Positions 1 through 8,169 of a DNA stretch of 43,667 bases are shown here, piece by piece. The notes below the pieces were generated by a model. It searched no databases, was not told where the DNA came from, and saw only the letters and a list, made by a program, of their open reading frames with translations. Position 1 is the first letter of the stretch. Every line of letters begins with the position of its first letter. This DNA is from Glycomyces dulcitolivorans (GTDB lineage: Bacteria > Actinomycetota > Actinomycetes > Mycobacteriales > Micromonosporaceae), in assembly GCF_003265355.1 (NCBI RefSeq), contig NZ_QFRW01000320.1, positions 1 through 43,667 on the forward strand. The letters are read 5' to 3'. The translations under genes and the position numbers were made by a program.

Positions 1-24
1 GGCCCGGCTCGAAAGAGCCGGGCC
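1..24 (-). terminator. Hairpin terminator at the window edge
   Basis: A perfect 10-bp stem (positions 1-10 with 15-24) closes on a GAAA tetraloop. It lies 52 nt past the stop of the leftward membrane protein gene, so it probably ends the sigma factor operon. The T tract that would follow on the minus strand lies outside the window. Confidence 0.6.
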
Positions 25-75
25 CGCCTGCTTCTTTGGGAGGGAAGGAAGTCCGCCACCGCACCGGCGGCCCGG

Positions 76-1677
76 TCAGTCGCCCAGGACCGGTTCCAGA
101 TCGGCGTCGTACGTCGGCGCGGGCAGCTGCGCGACGATGCCGGCCAGGTCCTCGGCCGACAGCTCGAAGTCCTCGTTCCCGAACTGCGTCCAGATCGTCA
201 CCGCCCACCCGTCGGGGTCGACGACGGTGATCTCGTACTCGCCCTCGAACCAGTCCTCGGTGGCGCCCGACTCCTCATCCGCCTCGTGCGTGAGGCGCTT
301 CTCGGCGATGTACGCCGTCCGGCCGTTCACTTCGAGCGTGGAGCACCCGAAGTCCTCGCGGCAGTCCGACAGGTACGGGCCCCGCTGGCCGGCCTCGTTG
401 AACCCCGGCAGCCAGCCGCCCGGCAGCGTGTACGTCAGGTCGAACGACGCGTCGTCGGTGGTGGAGTCGATGACCGTGCTGAACGGGAGCGTCCCGTTCA
501 TCCGGTACCGGTGCAGCGTCACCGCGTCGGGGTCGACGTAGTCCCACACCTCCGCGGACGGCAGGATGCTCGGCTCGCCGACCACGGCGCCCGGAGTGTT
601 CTCGGCGAGGGACGCCGCCACCTGCTCGCGGGTGCTCAGCGCGCCGTCCGCGGCCCACTCCTCCCAGGCGCGGTCGCTCTCGAGCCAGCCGGTCGGGACG
701 TCGAGGACGTCGTCGACCTCGACGAGCGCGTCGGTGTCGTAGTCGATCTGGGGCATCGCCACGACCGCGTCCTTGAACGCCTCGGCGTCGACGGCGATCG
801 GGTCGCCGTCACCGGTGGCGCAGCCGCCGTCCCAGGTCGCGCGCAGCGCCGCGTGGTTCTGGTAGGTCACGGCGTAGGTCAGGCGGCACCCGTCCTGCAC
901 GGTGTAGAGGGTCCGGCCGTCGCCGAGGTCGGTGGACTCGAAGGAGTCCGCGTCGTCGTCGACGAGGTGCTGCGGGAAGTACTGCTGCGAGGTCGGCCCG
1001 GGCTCGGCGGTCCAGCCGCCGGGGAGCAGCACCTCCACGTCGAGCAGGTGGTGGCTGAACCCCTCGGCGTTCTCGTCCTGCGCCGCGAGCGCCCAGGCCC
1101 GGTAGCCGTAGAGCTGCACCTGGCCGTAGTTCCCGGGCGTGGTGTGGCCGCTGAAGACGAACAGGCCGTCGTCCTCGACGTAGCTCAGCTCGGCCTCGGC
1201 CTGCTCGACGCTGACCTGCATTTCGGCGGCGTACTGGGCGATCTCCTCCTCGGTCGGCTCGTTCATGACCGACCTGAAGTCGGACTCCTGGAACCGCCCG
1301 GTCGAGATGAGCAGGTCGCTGAACGCCTCCCGGCCCGCCTCGGTCAGCTGCGCGGCCACCGCTTCGTCGCCGAAGCCGTCGTCCCCGGGCCACGGGTAGC
1401 CGGCGTTGGCGTAGTCGAAGTCGGCCGAGGCCGTCGGGATGTTCGAGTCGTCCTCCTCGTCGGCCGCGCCGTTCGGGAGGACCCCGACCGACAGGGCGAG
1501 GACGGACGCGATGGCGGCGACGCTCGTCGCAGAGGCGCCGCCGAGGACGGCGCGGTGGCGGCGGCGGGCCTTGTAGCCGTCGCGCACGATCTTGTCGAGG
1601 TCGAACGCCGCGGGCGGCGGCGTGATGTCGGGCATGTGGTCCCGGAACAGGGTCCCGGGATCGTCGTGCAGGTTCAT
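76..1677 (-). CDS. Single-pass membrane protein paired with an ECF sigma factor
   Basis: This 533-residue protein is not a family I can name. About 40 N-terminal cytoplasmic residues end in a basic KARRRHR stretch. One hydrophobic helix follows at about 44-66, then a long acidic outside region. The outside region looks duplicated: each half has an LPGGW motif, a DGRT/NGRT-Y motif, a cysteine pair, and a closing segment ending in MPQIDYD or LPAPTYD. The gene starts 20 nt after the stop of the sigma factor gene, so the two are co-transcribed. By position it could be a sensor or anti-sigma-like partner, but no zinc anti-sigma motif (HxxxCxxC) is visible in the cytoplasmic part. The role is inferred from context only. 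Confidence 0.8.
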   Translation of the reverse strand: MNLHDDPGTLFRDHMPDITPPPAAFDLDKIVRDGYKARRRHRAVLGGASATSVAAIASVLALSVGVLPNGAADEEDDSNIPTASADFDYANAGYPWPGDDGFGDEAVAAQLTEAGREAFSDLLISTGRFQESDFRSVMNEPTEEEIAQYAAEMQVSVEQAEAELSYVEDDGLFVFSGHTTPGNYGQVQLYGYRAWALAAQDENAEGFSHHLLDVEVLLPGGWTAEPGPTSQQYFPQHLVDDDADSFESTDLGDGRTLYTVQDGCRLTYAVTYQNHAALRATWDGGCATGDGDPIAVDAEAFKDAVVAMPQIDYDTDALVEVDDVLDVPTGWLESDRAWEEWAADGALSTREQVAASLAENTPGAVVGEPSILPSAEVWDYVDPDAVTLHRYRMNGTLPFSTVIDSTTDDASFDLTYTLPGGWLPGFNEAGQRGPYLSDCREDFGCSTLEVNGRTAYIAEKRLTHEADEESGATEDWFEGEYEITVVDPDGWAVTIWTQFGNEDFELSAEDLAGIVAQLPAPTYDADLEPVLGD

Positions 1678-1697
1678 GGTGACTTCGCTTCCTTCCG

Positions 1698-2213
1698 CTA
1701 CGCCCGGGCCGGGACGACGGGATCGGTGAGGAGTTCGCGCATCTTGGCGATTCCCTTGGCGCTCTGGCTCTTCACGGTTCCCGTCGAACAGCCCATGGCC
1801 GCGGCGGTCTCGTCAACGGACAGTTGCTCCCAGAACCGGAGAACGAGCGTCGCCCGCTGTCTCGGCGGCAGCCGGTCCAGCGCGGCGATGAGTTCGAGCC
1901 GCGTGTCGACCGCCTCCTGGGGGCGGTCGAGCCGGCGCACCGGCAGCTCGTCGCTGGCGCGCTCGCGGCGCACCCACGACAGCCGCCGGTGCGAGAAGTA
2001 CACGTTGGTGACGATGCGGCGCACGTACGCCGGCGCACCGCCCGGTTCGACGCGCTTCCACGCGGCGAACATCTTCGTCAACGCCTTCTGCACGATGTCG
2101 TCGGCCTCGAACCAGTCCCCGCACAGCAGAAACGCGTACCGCCTCAGGCTGTCGCGCTGGGCTGTCGCGAAGGAACGGAACTCGGCCTCTCGATGCTGCT
2201 CCTCGGTCTTCAC
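1698..2213 (-). CDS. ECF sigma factor, actinobacterial SigE-like group
   Basis: This 171-residue extracytoplasmic-function sigma factor directs RNA polymerase to a small regulon. Region 2 covers roughly residues 12-75 and contains the DDIVQKALTKMFAAW core helix. Region 4 covers about 105-160 with LPPRQRATLVLRFWE followed by the helix-turn-helix ending in GTVKSQSAKGIAKMR. There is no C-terminal extension. The GTG start has a GAGG ribosome site 5-6 nt upstream. It is the first gene of a two-gene operon with the downstream membrane protein, the usual arrangement for this group. The signal it answers to cannot be read from sequence. Confidence 0.93.
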   Translation of the reverse strand: MKTEEQHREAEFRSFATAQRDSLRRYAFLLCGDWFEADDIVQKALTKMFAAWKRVEPGGAPAYVRRIVTNVYFSHRRLSWVRRERASDELPVRRLDRPQEAVDTRLELIAALDRLPPRQRATLVLRFWEQLSVDETAAAMGCSTGTVKSQSAKGIAKMRELLTDPVVPARA

Positions 2214-2336
2214 TGGGCCTCTTTCAGATGACGGGTAGGGGGCCCGGCCTCGCCCTGGTGGCAGTGGATGGGAGCTCGGCCCGGCACGCTCAATACGCCG
2301 CCCGGCCCCGCGGGGTTGTCCGGTGCGGCACGGTTT

Positions 2337-2939
2337 CTACCGGGCGGTGGCGCGGGCGACGGCAAGCGCCTTCGCGGAGGCGGTGCAGACGAGGACGGAC
2401 CCGGCCGCCGACGCAATGGTCAGGGCGGCCCAGGCCCCGGTGGGGCCTTCGCTTTCGGCTATAAGGGCGATGAGCGTCGAGCACCCGACGGCGACGGCGA
2501 TCTGCACGAGGCCGAGGACGCCGCAGAGGTGGGCGGCCCGGCGCTCCAGATGACCGGTGAGCACGAGCGCGGCGGCCCCGAACGCGACAGCGGTGGCGGC
2601 GTCGACGACCCTCGCCAGGAGGATCGCGGCGATCCCGGGGTCGCCGTCGCCGCCGAACAGGTCCCACATGATCGTCATGGCGGGCAAGGCGATCAGCAGC
2701 GTCCACGCGGTCCGCCTGGCCTGCGCGGCCTCCAGCTCGCGCTGGACCTCGGCGGCGACGAGCCCCGGCTCCCCGAACTCCGCGGCCGCCGCCCCGACCG
2801 CCCGGTCGCGGCTCAGCCCGGCCGCGACGTGCTCGGCGACGGCCTCCTCGAAGCCGTCCTCGATCTCGGCGAGCATGTCCTCGCGCACCCGCCTGGGCCC
2901 GCGCAGCGGCGCGGCCACGGCCGCGATGTAGTCGTTCAC
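2337..2939 (-). CDS. HAAS-type membrane protein regulated with PadR
   Basis: A 200-residue integral membrane protein. The first 75 residues form the soluble helical domain (REDMLAEIEDGFEEAVAEH, then AAAAEFGEPGLVAAEV) typical of HAAS/permease-prefix proteins encoded beside PadR repressors. Four hydrophobic segments follow at about 83-100, 107-135, 138-160 and 170-195. Its start overlaps the padR stop by 4 nt (ATGA), so the two are translationally coupled. In known pairs the PadR protein represses this operon. The biochemical function is unknown. Confidence 0.8.
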   Translation of the reverse strand: MNDYIAAVAAPLRGPRRVREDMLAEIEDGFEEAVAEHVAAGLSRDRAVGAAAAEFGEPGLVAAEVQRELEAAQARRTAWTLLIALPAMTIMWDLFGGDGDPGIAAILLARVVDAATAVAFGAAALVLTGHLERRAAHLCGVLGLVQIAVAVGCSTLIALIAESEGPTGAWAALTIASAAGSVLVCTASAKALAVARATAR

Positions 2940-3253
2940 TGCCCGAGGACCGCCGACATGACCTCGCGGAGCGACCTCCAGTCCTGCACGCCCTTGTCGA
3001 GCGCCTTGAGGCCGTCCTCGGTGAGGGCGTAGACGCGCCGGCGCCGCCCCGACGACTGCGACCAGGTGCCGTCGATGCTCCCGGCCCGCTCCAGCCGGCG
3101 CAGGGCCGGGTAGACCGTGCCGCTGGGCAGGTCGAGGCGCTCGCCGCTGTGCTCGCGCAGCGCCGCGATGATCGCGTAGCCATGGGCCTCACCGCGTTTG
3201 AGCGTGGCGAGGATGAGGGTGTCGAGCTGTCCGTGAATGCCGTCCGCGTCCAT
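2936..3253 (-). CDS. PadR family transcriptional regulator
   Basis: A 105-residue repressor with the PadR winged helix: LDTLILATLKRGEAHGYAII at the N-terminus, then SGTVYPALRRLERAG as recognition helix and a YALTEDG wing. The short C-terminal helix fits the compact PadR-s2 class, which dimerises. The ATG start has no ribosome site; instead a TAGCCT box (minus strand, 3260-3265) sits exactly 6 nt before it, so the mRNA is probably leaderless. It is divergent from a membrane protein gene whose promoter carries a perfect palindrome, the likely operator. Confidence 0.92.
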   Translation of the reverse strand: MDADGIHGQLDTLILATLKRGEAHGYAIIAALREHSGERLDLPSGTVYPALRRLERAGSIDGTWSQSSGRRRRVYALTEDGLKALDKGVQDWRSLREVMSAVLGQ

Positions 3254-3286
3254 GGCCCAAGGCTACGCCGCGATACGTAGACGGTC

Positions 3287-3315
3287 TTGTTATATAGAAG
3301 GACTACATGTAGTCT
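3287..3315 (+). promoter_or_regulatory. Leaderless promoter covered by a palindromic PadR operator
   Basis: A -35 TTGTTA (3287-3292), 17-nt spacer and -10 TAGTCT (3310-3315) place the start of transcription at the ATG at 3322. The perfect 14-bp palindrome GACTACATGTAGTC (3301-3314) covers the spacer and -10. A further half-site CTACATG overlaps the start codon. PadR proteins commonly bind ATGTA-type palindromes, so repression by the divergent PadR is the simplest reading. Confidence 0.6.
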
Positions 3316-3321
3316 CTCTAC

Positions 3322-3906
3322 ATGAACAGAACCCTCACCGCCGCATCCCTCATCGCCGGCCCCGTCCTCGGCGCCCTGGCGACGTTCTTCTGGGAGGGCG
3401 ACCGCTACGGCGTCACCGCCAGCGTCCTCCTCATGTGCTCCACCGTCGCCTGGATCTACGGCCTCCTCGCCGTCTGGACCCGCATCGGCGAACGCCGCCC
3501 CCGGCTCGGCGCCCTCGGCTCACTCCTCGCCCTCGCCGGCTTCGCCGGCGGCATGGCCTTCAGCCTCCAGGGCTTCTTCGAGGCGATCTTCGGCGTCTCC
3601 GGCGACGACTCCCTCGCGGCCGCCGCCGAGCACCCCGTCGCCGCCGCCGTCGTCCTCTGGATCCCCGGCCCCGCGTTCCCCCTCGCCCTCTGCGCCCTCG
3701 GCGCCGCCCTCGCCTGGACCCGCCTCGCGCCCCGCTGGCTCGGCGCCCTCCTCATCGCCTCCGGCGCCCTCTTCCCCCTCAGCCGCATCACCCGCACCGA
3801 ATGGACCGCCCACACCGCCGACCTCCTCATCCTCGCCGCCTTCACCGCCCTCACCCTCACCTACCTGCGCCTCGACCACCCCCACCCCACCCCCGAACCC
3901 GCCTGA
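3322..3906 (+). CDS. Six-helix membrane protein of unknown function (DUF998-like)
   Basis: A 194-residue protein with about six hydrophobic helices (roughly 5-22, 30-50, 61-84, 101-122, 126-147, 160-180) and a proline-rich C-terminal tail. The topology and length resemble DUF998-type membrane proteins, but no catalytic motif is visible. It lies divergent from padR across 68 nt that hold its promoter and the likely PadR operator. It may therefore be a second target of PadR. The function is not known. Confidence 0.7.
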   Translation: MNRTLTAASLIAGPVLGALATFFWEGDRYGVTASVLLMCSTVAWIYGLLAVWTRIGERRPRLGALGSLLALAGFAGGMAFSLQGFFEAIFGVSGDDSLAAAAEHPVAAAVVLWIPGPAFPLALCALGAALAWTRLAPRWLGALLIASGALFPLSRITRTEWTAHTADLLILAAFTALTLTYLRLDHPHPTPEPA

Positions 3907-3959
3907 CCCGCACGCACGAGCGCCCTTTCAACCGAGTCGTCCCGATCACAGGAACCCGT

Positions 3960-3989
3960 TTGAAGGGGCGCACGCGCATCCGGTACAGT
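3960..3989 (+). promoter_or_regulatory. Promoter of tRNA-Gln
   Basis: TTGAAG (3960-3965) and TACAGT (3984-3989) are separated by 18 nt, close to the housekeeping sigma consensus. The mature tRNA begins about 45 nt downstream, leaving a short 5' leader for RNase P. Confidence 0.65.
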
Positions 3990-4033
3990 TACTCCTCGTC
4001 GGCGCAACGAGCTTCGAGGCGCTGCGACACCAT

Positions 4034-4108
4034 TGGGGTATGGTGTAATTGGCAACACGGCTGATTCTGGTTCAGTTGTTCTTGGTTCGAGTCCAGGTAC
4101 CCCAGCCA
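4034..4108 (+). tRNA. tRNA-Gln (anticodon CTG)
   Basis: The acceptor strands TGGGGTA and TACCCCA pair over 7 bp, and the CCA end is encoded (4106-4108). The anticodon stem GCTGA/TCAGT closes a 7-nt loop with CTG at the anticodon position, which reads CAG codons. The T-arm contains the GGTTCGAGTCC signature. A promoter precedes it and a strong hairpin terminator follows. Confidence 0.96.
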
Positions 4109-4130
4109 CATTTGCATTATCAGAACAAAC

Positions 4131-4153
4131 AGGCCCGCTTCGCGGGCCTTTTG
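4131..4153 (+). terminator. Intrinsic terminator after tRNA-Gln
   Basis: An 8-bp stem AGGCCCGC/GCGGGCCT with a TTC loop is followed by TTTGTTTT, a classic Rho-independent terminator. Confidence 0.85.
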
Positions 4154-4178
4154 TTTTGCCCCTGGAAAGGTCGTGCTC

Positions 4179-4793
4179 GTGCGGACTCTGTATGTCGTCA
4201 CTCATCCGGAGGCGGCCCATCATGTCGAGGGCGTGGTCGGCGGGTGGCATGATTCGCGGCTCACTGGTGCCGGGGTGAAGGCGGCGGGGGAGATCGCGGG
4301 GGCGTTGCGGGACGTGGTGCCTGCGGGGGCCGGGGTCGAGTTGTACTCGTCGGATCTGCGGCGGACTGCGGAGACTGCTGAGGTTGTCGGGGTGCGGTTC
4401 GGGGTGAGGCCGGTGTTCGATGGGAGGCTGCGGGAGCGGTCGTTCGGCGAGGTCGAGGGGAAGCCGAAGTCAGAGTGGGACCGGGTGTTCGTGCCGCCGC
4501 CGGTGGTTGGGGACCGGATGGGGCATGTCGATGTGCCCGGGGCCGAGACGAGGGCCGCGGTGGCGCGGAGGGTCTATGCGGCCGTTGACGAGATCCTGGA
4601 GAGCGGTGCGGAGCACCAGATCCTGGTGACGCACGGGTTCGCGATGACGTACGTGGTGGCCGCCTGGATCGGGATGCCACCGGAGTCTTTGGGGCATGTC
4701 GTCTTCAAGGTTCGTTCGGGCAGTATCACCACCTTGCATGAGGACGACGTCTACGGCGGGCGGCTTGTTATGCGGTTGGGCGCCGTCCCCTAG
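4179..4793 (+). CDS. Histidine phosphatase superfamily protein with THP in place of RHG
   Basis: A 204-residue protein of the phosphoglycerate mutase-like fold. It keeps the phospho-acceptor histidine in VVTHPEA (residue 9) and has LYSSDLRRTAETAE, RLRERSFGEVEG and the second histidine in LVTHGFAM. The usual RHG catalytic triplet is THP, so the arginine is lost. A VTHPEA-type subgroup appears to be a recurring actinobacterial variant, though I cannot check that here. The GTG at 4179 is chosen because GGAAAGG lies 8 nt upstream; the GTG at 4173 would be only 2 nt from it. Its stop overlaps the convergent transporter stop by 4 nt (CTAG). The substrate is unknown. Confidence 0.85.
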   Translation: MRTLYVVTHPEAAHHVEGVVGGWHDSRLTGAGVKAAGEIAGALRDVVPAGAGVELYSSDLRRTAETAEVVGVRFGVRPVFDGRLRERSFGEVEGKPKSEWDRVFVPPPVVGDRMGHVDVPGAETRAAVARRVYAAVDEILESGAEHQILVTHGFAMTYVVAAWIGMPPESLGHVVFKVRSGSITTLHEDDVYGGRLVMRLGAVP

Positions 4794-6043
4794 GTCTCGT
4801 CTCCTACGGTGATGAGCTCGGCTTCGGCCTCTGCGGTGTTGTGGGGGCGGGTGAGGTGGGACAGGGTTTGCCTTCCGAAGGCGAGCACGGTGATCGAGAT
4901 TGCGAGGGCGGCGACGCCGAACCAGTACGGGGCGCCGTCGCCCCAGGTTTCGGCGATCGCGCCGGAGACGGCCGGGGCGATCGCGCCTCCAAGGAAGCGG
5001 ACGCCGGAGTAGGTGGAGGAGGCGACGCCGCGCGGGAGGTCGGTCGCCTCCATCACCGTTTCTGTCAGCGCGGTGTTGAGGACGCCTAGGAACAGGCCCG
5101 CGATGATTACCACCGTGATCAGGATGGGGACGGATTCGACGCCGATTGCCATGACCGCCAGGCCGACTGCGAGCAGGCCGAACATCGAGTACAGGACCGG
5201 GAGCAGGCCGAGCCGACGGGTCAGGATCGGGGCGACGAAGACCGAGGTCACCGCCAGGGCCGCGCCCCAGCCGAAGAAGACCAGGCCGAGTTCGTGGGCG
5301 CCGAAGTCCATGCCCGCCTTCGCAGCGGCGGCTTCGAGCGGGTACGGGGTGTACGCGAGCAGCGTGAAGAACGCGTAGTTGTAGAAGAGCGCGGTCGCGG
5401 CGAGGGTCCGCAGGGCTGGATTGCGGAGGGCTGACAGGCCTGCCGTGAACGGCACCGGTTCGGGTTTCGCGCTGGGGGCCTTCAGGAGCACCAGGATCGC
5501 GGCCAGTGCGATCGCCATCAGTGCGGCCGTGCCGAAGAACGGGCCGCGCCATGACGCCTCGCCGAGTGCGCCGCCGAGGAGGGGGCCGACGGCCATGCCG
5601 ATGCCGAGGGCGGCCTCGTACAGGATCACCGCTTGGCGGCTGCCGCCGCTGGCGGCGCCGACGATCGCGGCGAGGGCGGTCGAGATGAACAGAGCGTTCC
5701 CGAGGCCCCAGCCGGCGCGGAAGCCGATGATCTGGCCGACCGTGTCAGAAGCGCCCGCGAGGCCCGCGAAAATGACGATGAGCGCGAGACCGGCGATGAG
5801 GGTGCGCTTGACGCCGACGCGGCTGGAGATGAAGCCGCTGAAGAACATCGCGACCGCCGTGATGAGCAGGTAGCTCGTGAACAGCAGCATCGTCTGCGAC
5901 GGGGAGGCGTTGAGCCCCTCGCTGATCGCGGGGAGGATCGGGTCGACGAGGCCGATCCCCATGAACGACACCGCGCAGGCGAACGCGATCGCCCACACCG
6001 CCGTCGGCTGGCGCAGGATCGACGGCTTCTTCGGTTCCGGCAT
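4790..6043 (-). CDS. MFS drug-efflux-type transporter
   Basis: A 417-residue major facilitator protein with about 12 membrane helices. Family signs include GLVDPILPAISEGLNASPSQ at the first helix-loop, SRVGVKRTLIAG in the loop between helices 2 and 3 (MFS motif A region), and GPLLGGALGEASWRGPF (motif C region of drug/H+ antiporters). The C-terminus is a charged cytoplasmic tail. AGGAAG precedes the ATG. It lies 39 nt downstream of a MarR regulator on the same strand, so the pair is probably a substrate-inducible efflux operon. The exported compound cannot be predicted. Confidence 0.88.
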   Translation of the reverse strand: MPEPKKPSILRQPTAVWAIAFACAVSFMGIGLVDPILPAISEGLNASPSQTMLLFTSYLLITAVAMFFSGFISSRVGVKRTLIAGLALIVIFAGLAGASDTVGQIIGFRAGWGLGNALFISTALAAIVGAASGGSRQAVILYEAALGIGMAVGPLLGGALGEASWRGPFFGTAALMAIALAAILVLLKAPSAKPEPVPFTAGLSALRNPALRTLAATALFYNYAFFTLLAYTPYPLEAAAAKAGMDFGAHELGLVFFGWGAALAVTSVFVAPILTRRLGLLPVLYSMFGLLAVGLAVMAIGVESVPILITVVIIAGLFLGVLNTALTETVMEATDLPRGVASSTYSGVRFLGGAIAPAVSGAIAETWGDGAPYWFGVAALAISITVLAFGRQTLSHLTRPHNTAEAEAELITVGDET

Positions 6044-6082
6044 TCGGGCACTTCTTCCTATGCACGGGGCACAGCCCCGGGG

Positions 6083-6529
6083 TTACTCCTGGTTGAGCCG
6101 GTCGGCCAGCTCCTGGAGCAGGTCGGCCGCCCTGGCGAGCACGGCCAGGTCGTCTTCGGGGAGGGATTCGAGCACGGGACGCACCTTCGCGGCGGCGCGC
6201 ATCCGGAAGTCGTGGAGCTCGGCGGCTCCGGCTTCGGTGAGGCTCACGACGGACGCGCGGGCGTCGGCCGGGTCGGCGCTGCGGGCGACGAGGCCGTCCG
6301 CTTCGAGGCGGTTCACGGCCGAGGTCATCGCGGGCTGGGTGATGGCCTCCCGCAAGGCGAGTTCGCCGACGCGCAGGTCGCCCTCCTGCTGGAGATTGGC
6401 GAGCGCGCGGAGGGCGATGAGGGACCGCTTCGTCCCGGCCTTCCGCGACGCGGTCCGCGCGAAACGGCTGCCCTGGGAGGTCAGGCGCGCGGCGAGCTGG
6501 TCGATGTCCTCGGGGTCCCTGGAAATCAT
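6083..6529 (-). CDS. MarR family transcriptional regulator
   Basis: A 148-residue winged-helix repressor. Visible parts are the N-terminal dimerisation helices, LRVGELALREAITQPAMTSA as the DNA-reading helix region, the wing (VNRLEADGLVARSADPADARASVVSLTEAG in the frame, with the typical D-R pair) and the C-terminal dimer helices. There is no ribosome site. The -10 box TATACT (minus strand, 6536-6541) ends 6 nt before the ATG, so the mRNA is likely leaderless. An imperfect palindrome directly upstream is the probable autoregulatory operator. It heads the operon with the MFS exporter. Confidence 0.9.
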   Translation of the reverse strand: MISRDPEDIDQLAARLTSQGSRFARTASRKAGTKRSLIALRALANLQQEGDLRVGELALREAITQPAMTSAVNRLEADGLVARSADPADARASVVSLTEAGAAELHDFRMRAAAKVRPVLESLPEDDLAVLARAADLLQELADRLNQE

Positions 6530-6535
6530 ACAACG

Positions 6536-6556
6536 AGTATATACACAGTCTATGTA
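6536..6556 (-). promoter_or_regulatory. marR promoter -10 and MarR-box-like palindrome
   Basis: The minus-strand -10 TATACT lies at 6536-6541. Overlapping its upstream edge is TACACAG-T-CTATGTA (6542-6556 on the plus strand), matching 6 of 7 arm positions. Binding here would block polymerase, as expected for autorepression. Confidence 0.5.
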
Positions 6557-6569
6557 AATTGGCGAAGAC

Positions 6570-6597
6570 GACGCCCGGCGGAGAGCCGCCGGGCGTC
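6570..6597 (-). terminator. Hairpin terminator of the hydrolase gene
   Basis: A perfect 12-bp stem (6570-6581 with 6586-6597) closes on AGAG. It lies 12 nt past the stop of the leftward hydrolase gene. There is no long T tract, as is common in actinomycetes. Confidence 0.65.
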
Positions 6598-6608
6598 ATC
6601 CTCGGTTG

Positions 6609-8033
6609 TTAGAGCACCAGGCCCCAGTACGCGCCCCACGGGATCAGCAGTGCCACACCGGTCAGCAGCGCCGTGAACCGCAGCCTTGAGCCCCCGCTCA
6701 GCCGGGCCCGGCGCCGCCACCACTGCACGCCGAGTGTGACCGCCGCCAGCACCATGACGATCGCGGCCGTTTCGAGGACCAGCCACGGCAGCGGACGGCC
6801 CAGGACCACCGGCCCGAGCAGCATCTGCGCGCCGGACATGAGCGTCCAGCCGACGTACCCGGCCGTCAGGAGCGGCAGCAGCAGGCCGATCACGGCCACC
6901 GTGCGCGACGCCCAAGTCGCCTCCAGCGGACCGCGGCGCGCGATCCGCCGCACCAGGGCCGTCACCGGGTACGCGAGGAACAGCACCGCGAACAGCCCCA
7001 ACGCGATGAACAGCGCGTTCGCCGTCCCGAACCACGACGGCGCCGCCACCGGCCCCGGTTCGATCGCCGCCTCCGGGATCGGGTCGACCACGACACTGGA
7101 CTCGCCCGCGGCCAGGCCGTGGATCCACCCGGTCACGGTCTCGACGTACGCCGGAGCGAGATTGTCCCGGTCGTAGTCCTCGCCCTTCGTGCCGTCGACC
7201 GTCGGCACCATCCGGTGGTCCACGCCCGGGATCACCCGCAGCGCGTAGTTCGCGTTCCCGCCCGCGTCGAGCGCGTCCCGGTACCGCTCCATCGTCGGTC
7301 CCGACGGCGTGTTCAGGTCGAACTCCGCGAACACCCCGAGGAACGGCCGATCGAGCTCGGTCAGCGGCGGGACCGGGTCGTACCCGGCGAGGCGGAACAG
7401 ATCGTCCGCGACCAGCGCCGCGATGAACCGCTCGCCCAACGGCGCGCCGAGCCGGTCGTCCACGCCCTGCCGCGCCAGTTCGCTGCGGTTCATCCACGCC
7501 TGCGTCGCCTCGGGCGTGAGCCCGCTGCCGCCCGAGGTGATCACGAACGCCGCCGCATCGGAACGCGCCGCCGCCTCGATCACCGTCCACGCGCCCTCGC
7601 TGTGCCCGTGCAGGCCCACGAGTTCCGGATTCGCTTCGGGCCGTTCGCGAAGCGCCTCCACGGCCGCGTTCGCGTCGTCGGCGAGGTCCGCGATCGACCC
7701 GTCGATCTGCGAGTACCCGTCCTCGGCCCCGCGCTTGTCGTAGACCATCGCGACGATCCCGGCCTCGGCGAACGCCTCCGCGTTCGCCCGGTACTTGTCC
7801 CGCGCCGGGCCTGGACCGGCGCCGTGCACGAACACGACGCCGGGAAGTCCTTGCGCGCCTTCGGGGGCGATGATCGTCGCGCCGATCTCGCGGTCACCGG
7901 AACGGAATGTCACCTCCGTCTCGACCAGTCCGGACTCCTGCGCCGCGGCCGGCGCGGGCGGCGCCAGCGCGAGCGCGGCGACGGCCAAGAGCGCGGCCGC
8001 GGTCGCCCTGAAGGTGCTGCTGAGGGATGCCAT
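6609..8033 (-). CDS. Exported alpha/beta hydrolase with a C-terminal membrane domain
   Basis: A 474-residue protein. A signal peptide covers about residues 1-31 with AAA-type cleavage. The alpha/beta hydrolase domain runs to about 310: HGAGPG at 70-75 (oxyanion region), nucleophile Ser145 in GHSEG, and a late histidine in VDHRMVP. Four hydrophobic helices follow (about 335-470), so the catalytic part probably faces outside while the C-terminus anchors it in the membrane. The hydrolase part resembles dienelactone hydrolase/prolyl oligopeptidase-like esterases. The start has GGAAGG 8 nt upstream. The gene stands alone, divergent from a NUDIX gene. The substrate is not predictable. Confidence 0.85.
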   Translation of the reverse strand: MASLSSTFRATAAALLAVAALALAPPAPAAAQESGLVETEVTFRSGDREIGATIIAPEGAQGLPGVVFVHGAGPGPARDKYRANAEAFAEAGIVAMVYDKRGAEDGYSQIDGSIADLADDANAAVEALRERPEANPELVGLHGHSEGAWTVIEAAARSDAAAFVITSGGSGLTPEATQAWMNRSELARQGVDDRLGAPLGERFIAALVADDLFRLAGYDPVPPLTELDRPFLGVFAEFDLNTPSGPTMERYRDALDAGGNANYALRVIPGVDHRMVPTVDGTKGEDYDRDNLAPAYVETVTGWIHGLAAGESSVVVDPIPEAAIEPGPVAAPSWFGTANALFIALGLFAVLFLAYPVTALVRRIARRGPLEATWASRTVAVIGLLLPLLTAGYVGWTLMSGAQMLLGPVVLGRPLPWLVLETAAIVMVLAAVTLGVQWWRRRARLSGGSRLRFTALLTGVALLIPWGAYWGLVL

Positions 8034-8169
8034 CTCACTTGCCTTCCGCTGAGGGGGTTTTCCTGCACCCCCAACGTTTCCAGTGCACGGACCCGGGCGG
8101 AATCATGCTGACTTGCCTCCCGGACCGGGGGTCCGCCCTACCCCGAGGCCGCGCTGGCAGAATGGCCCG

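Noticed and set aside
286-2238. Long rightward open frame opposite the sigma operon
   Set aside because: Arginine/glycine-rich shadow of the leftward genes, typical of GC-rich DNA.
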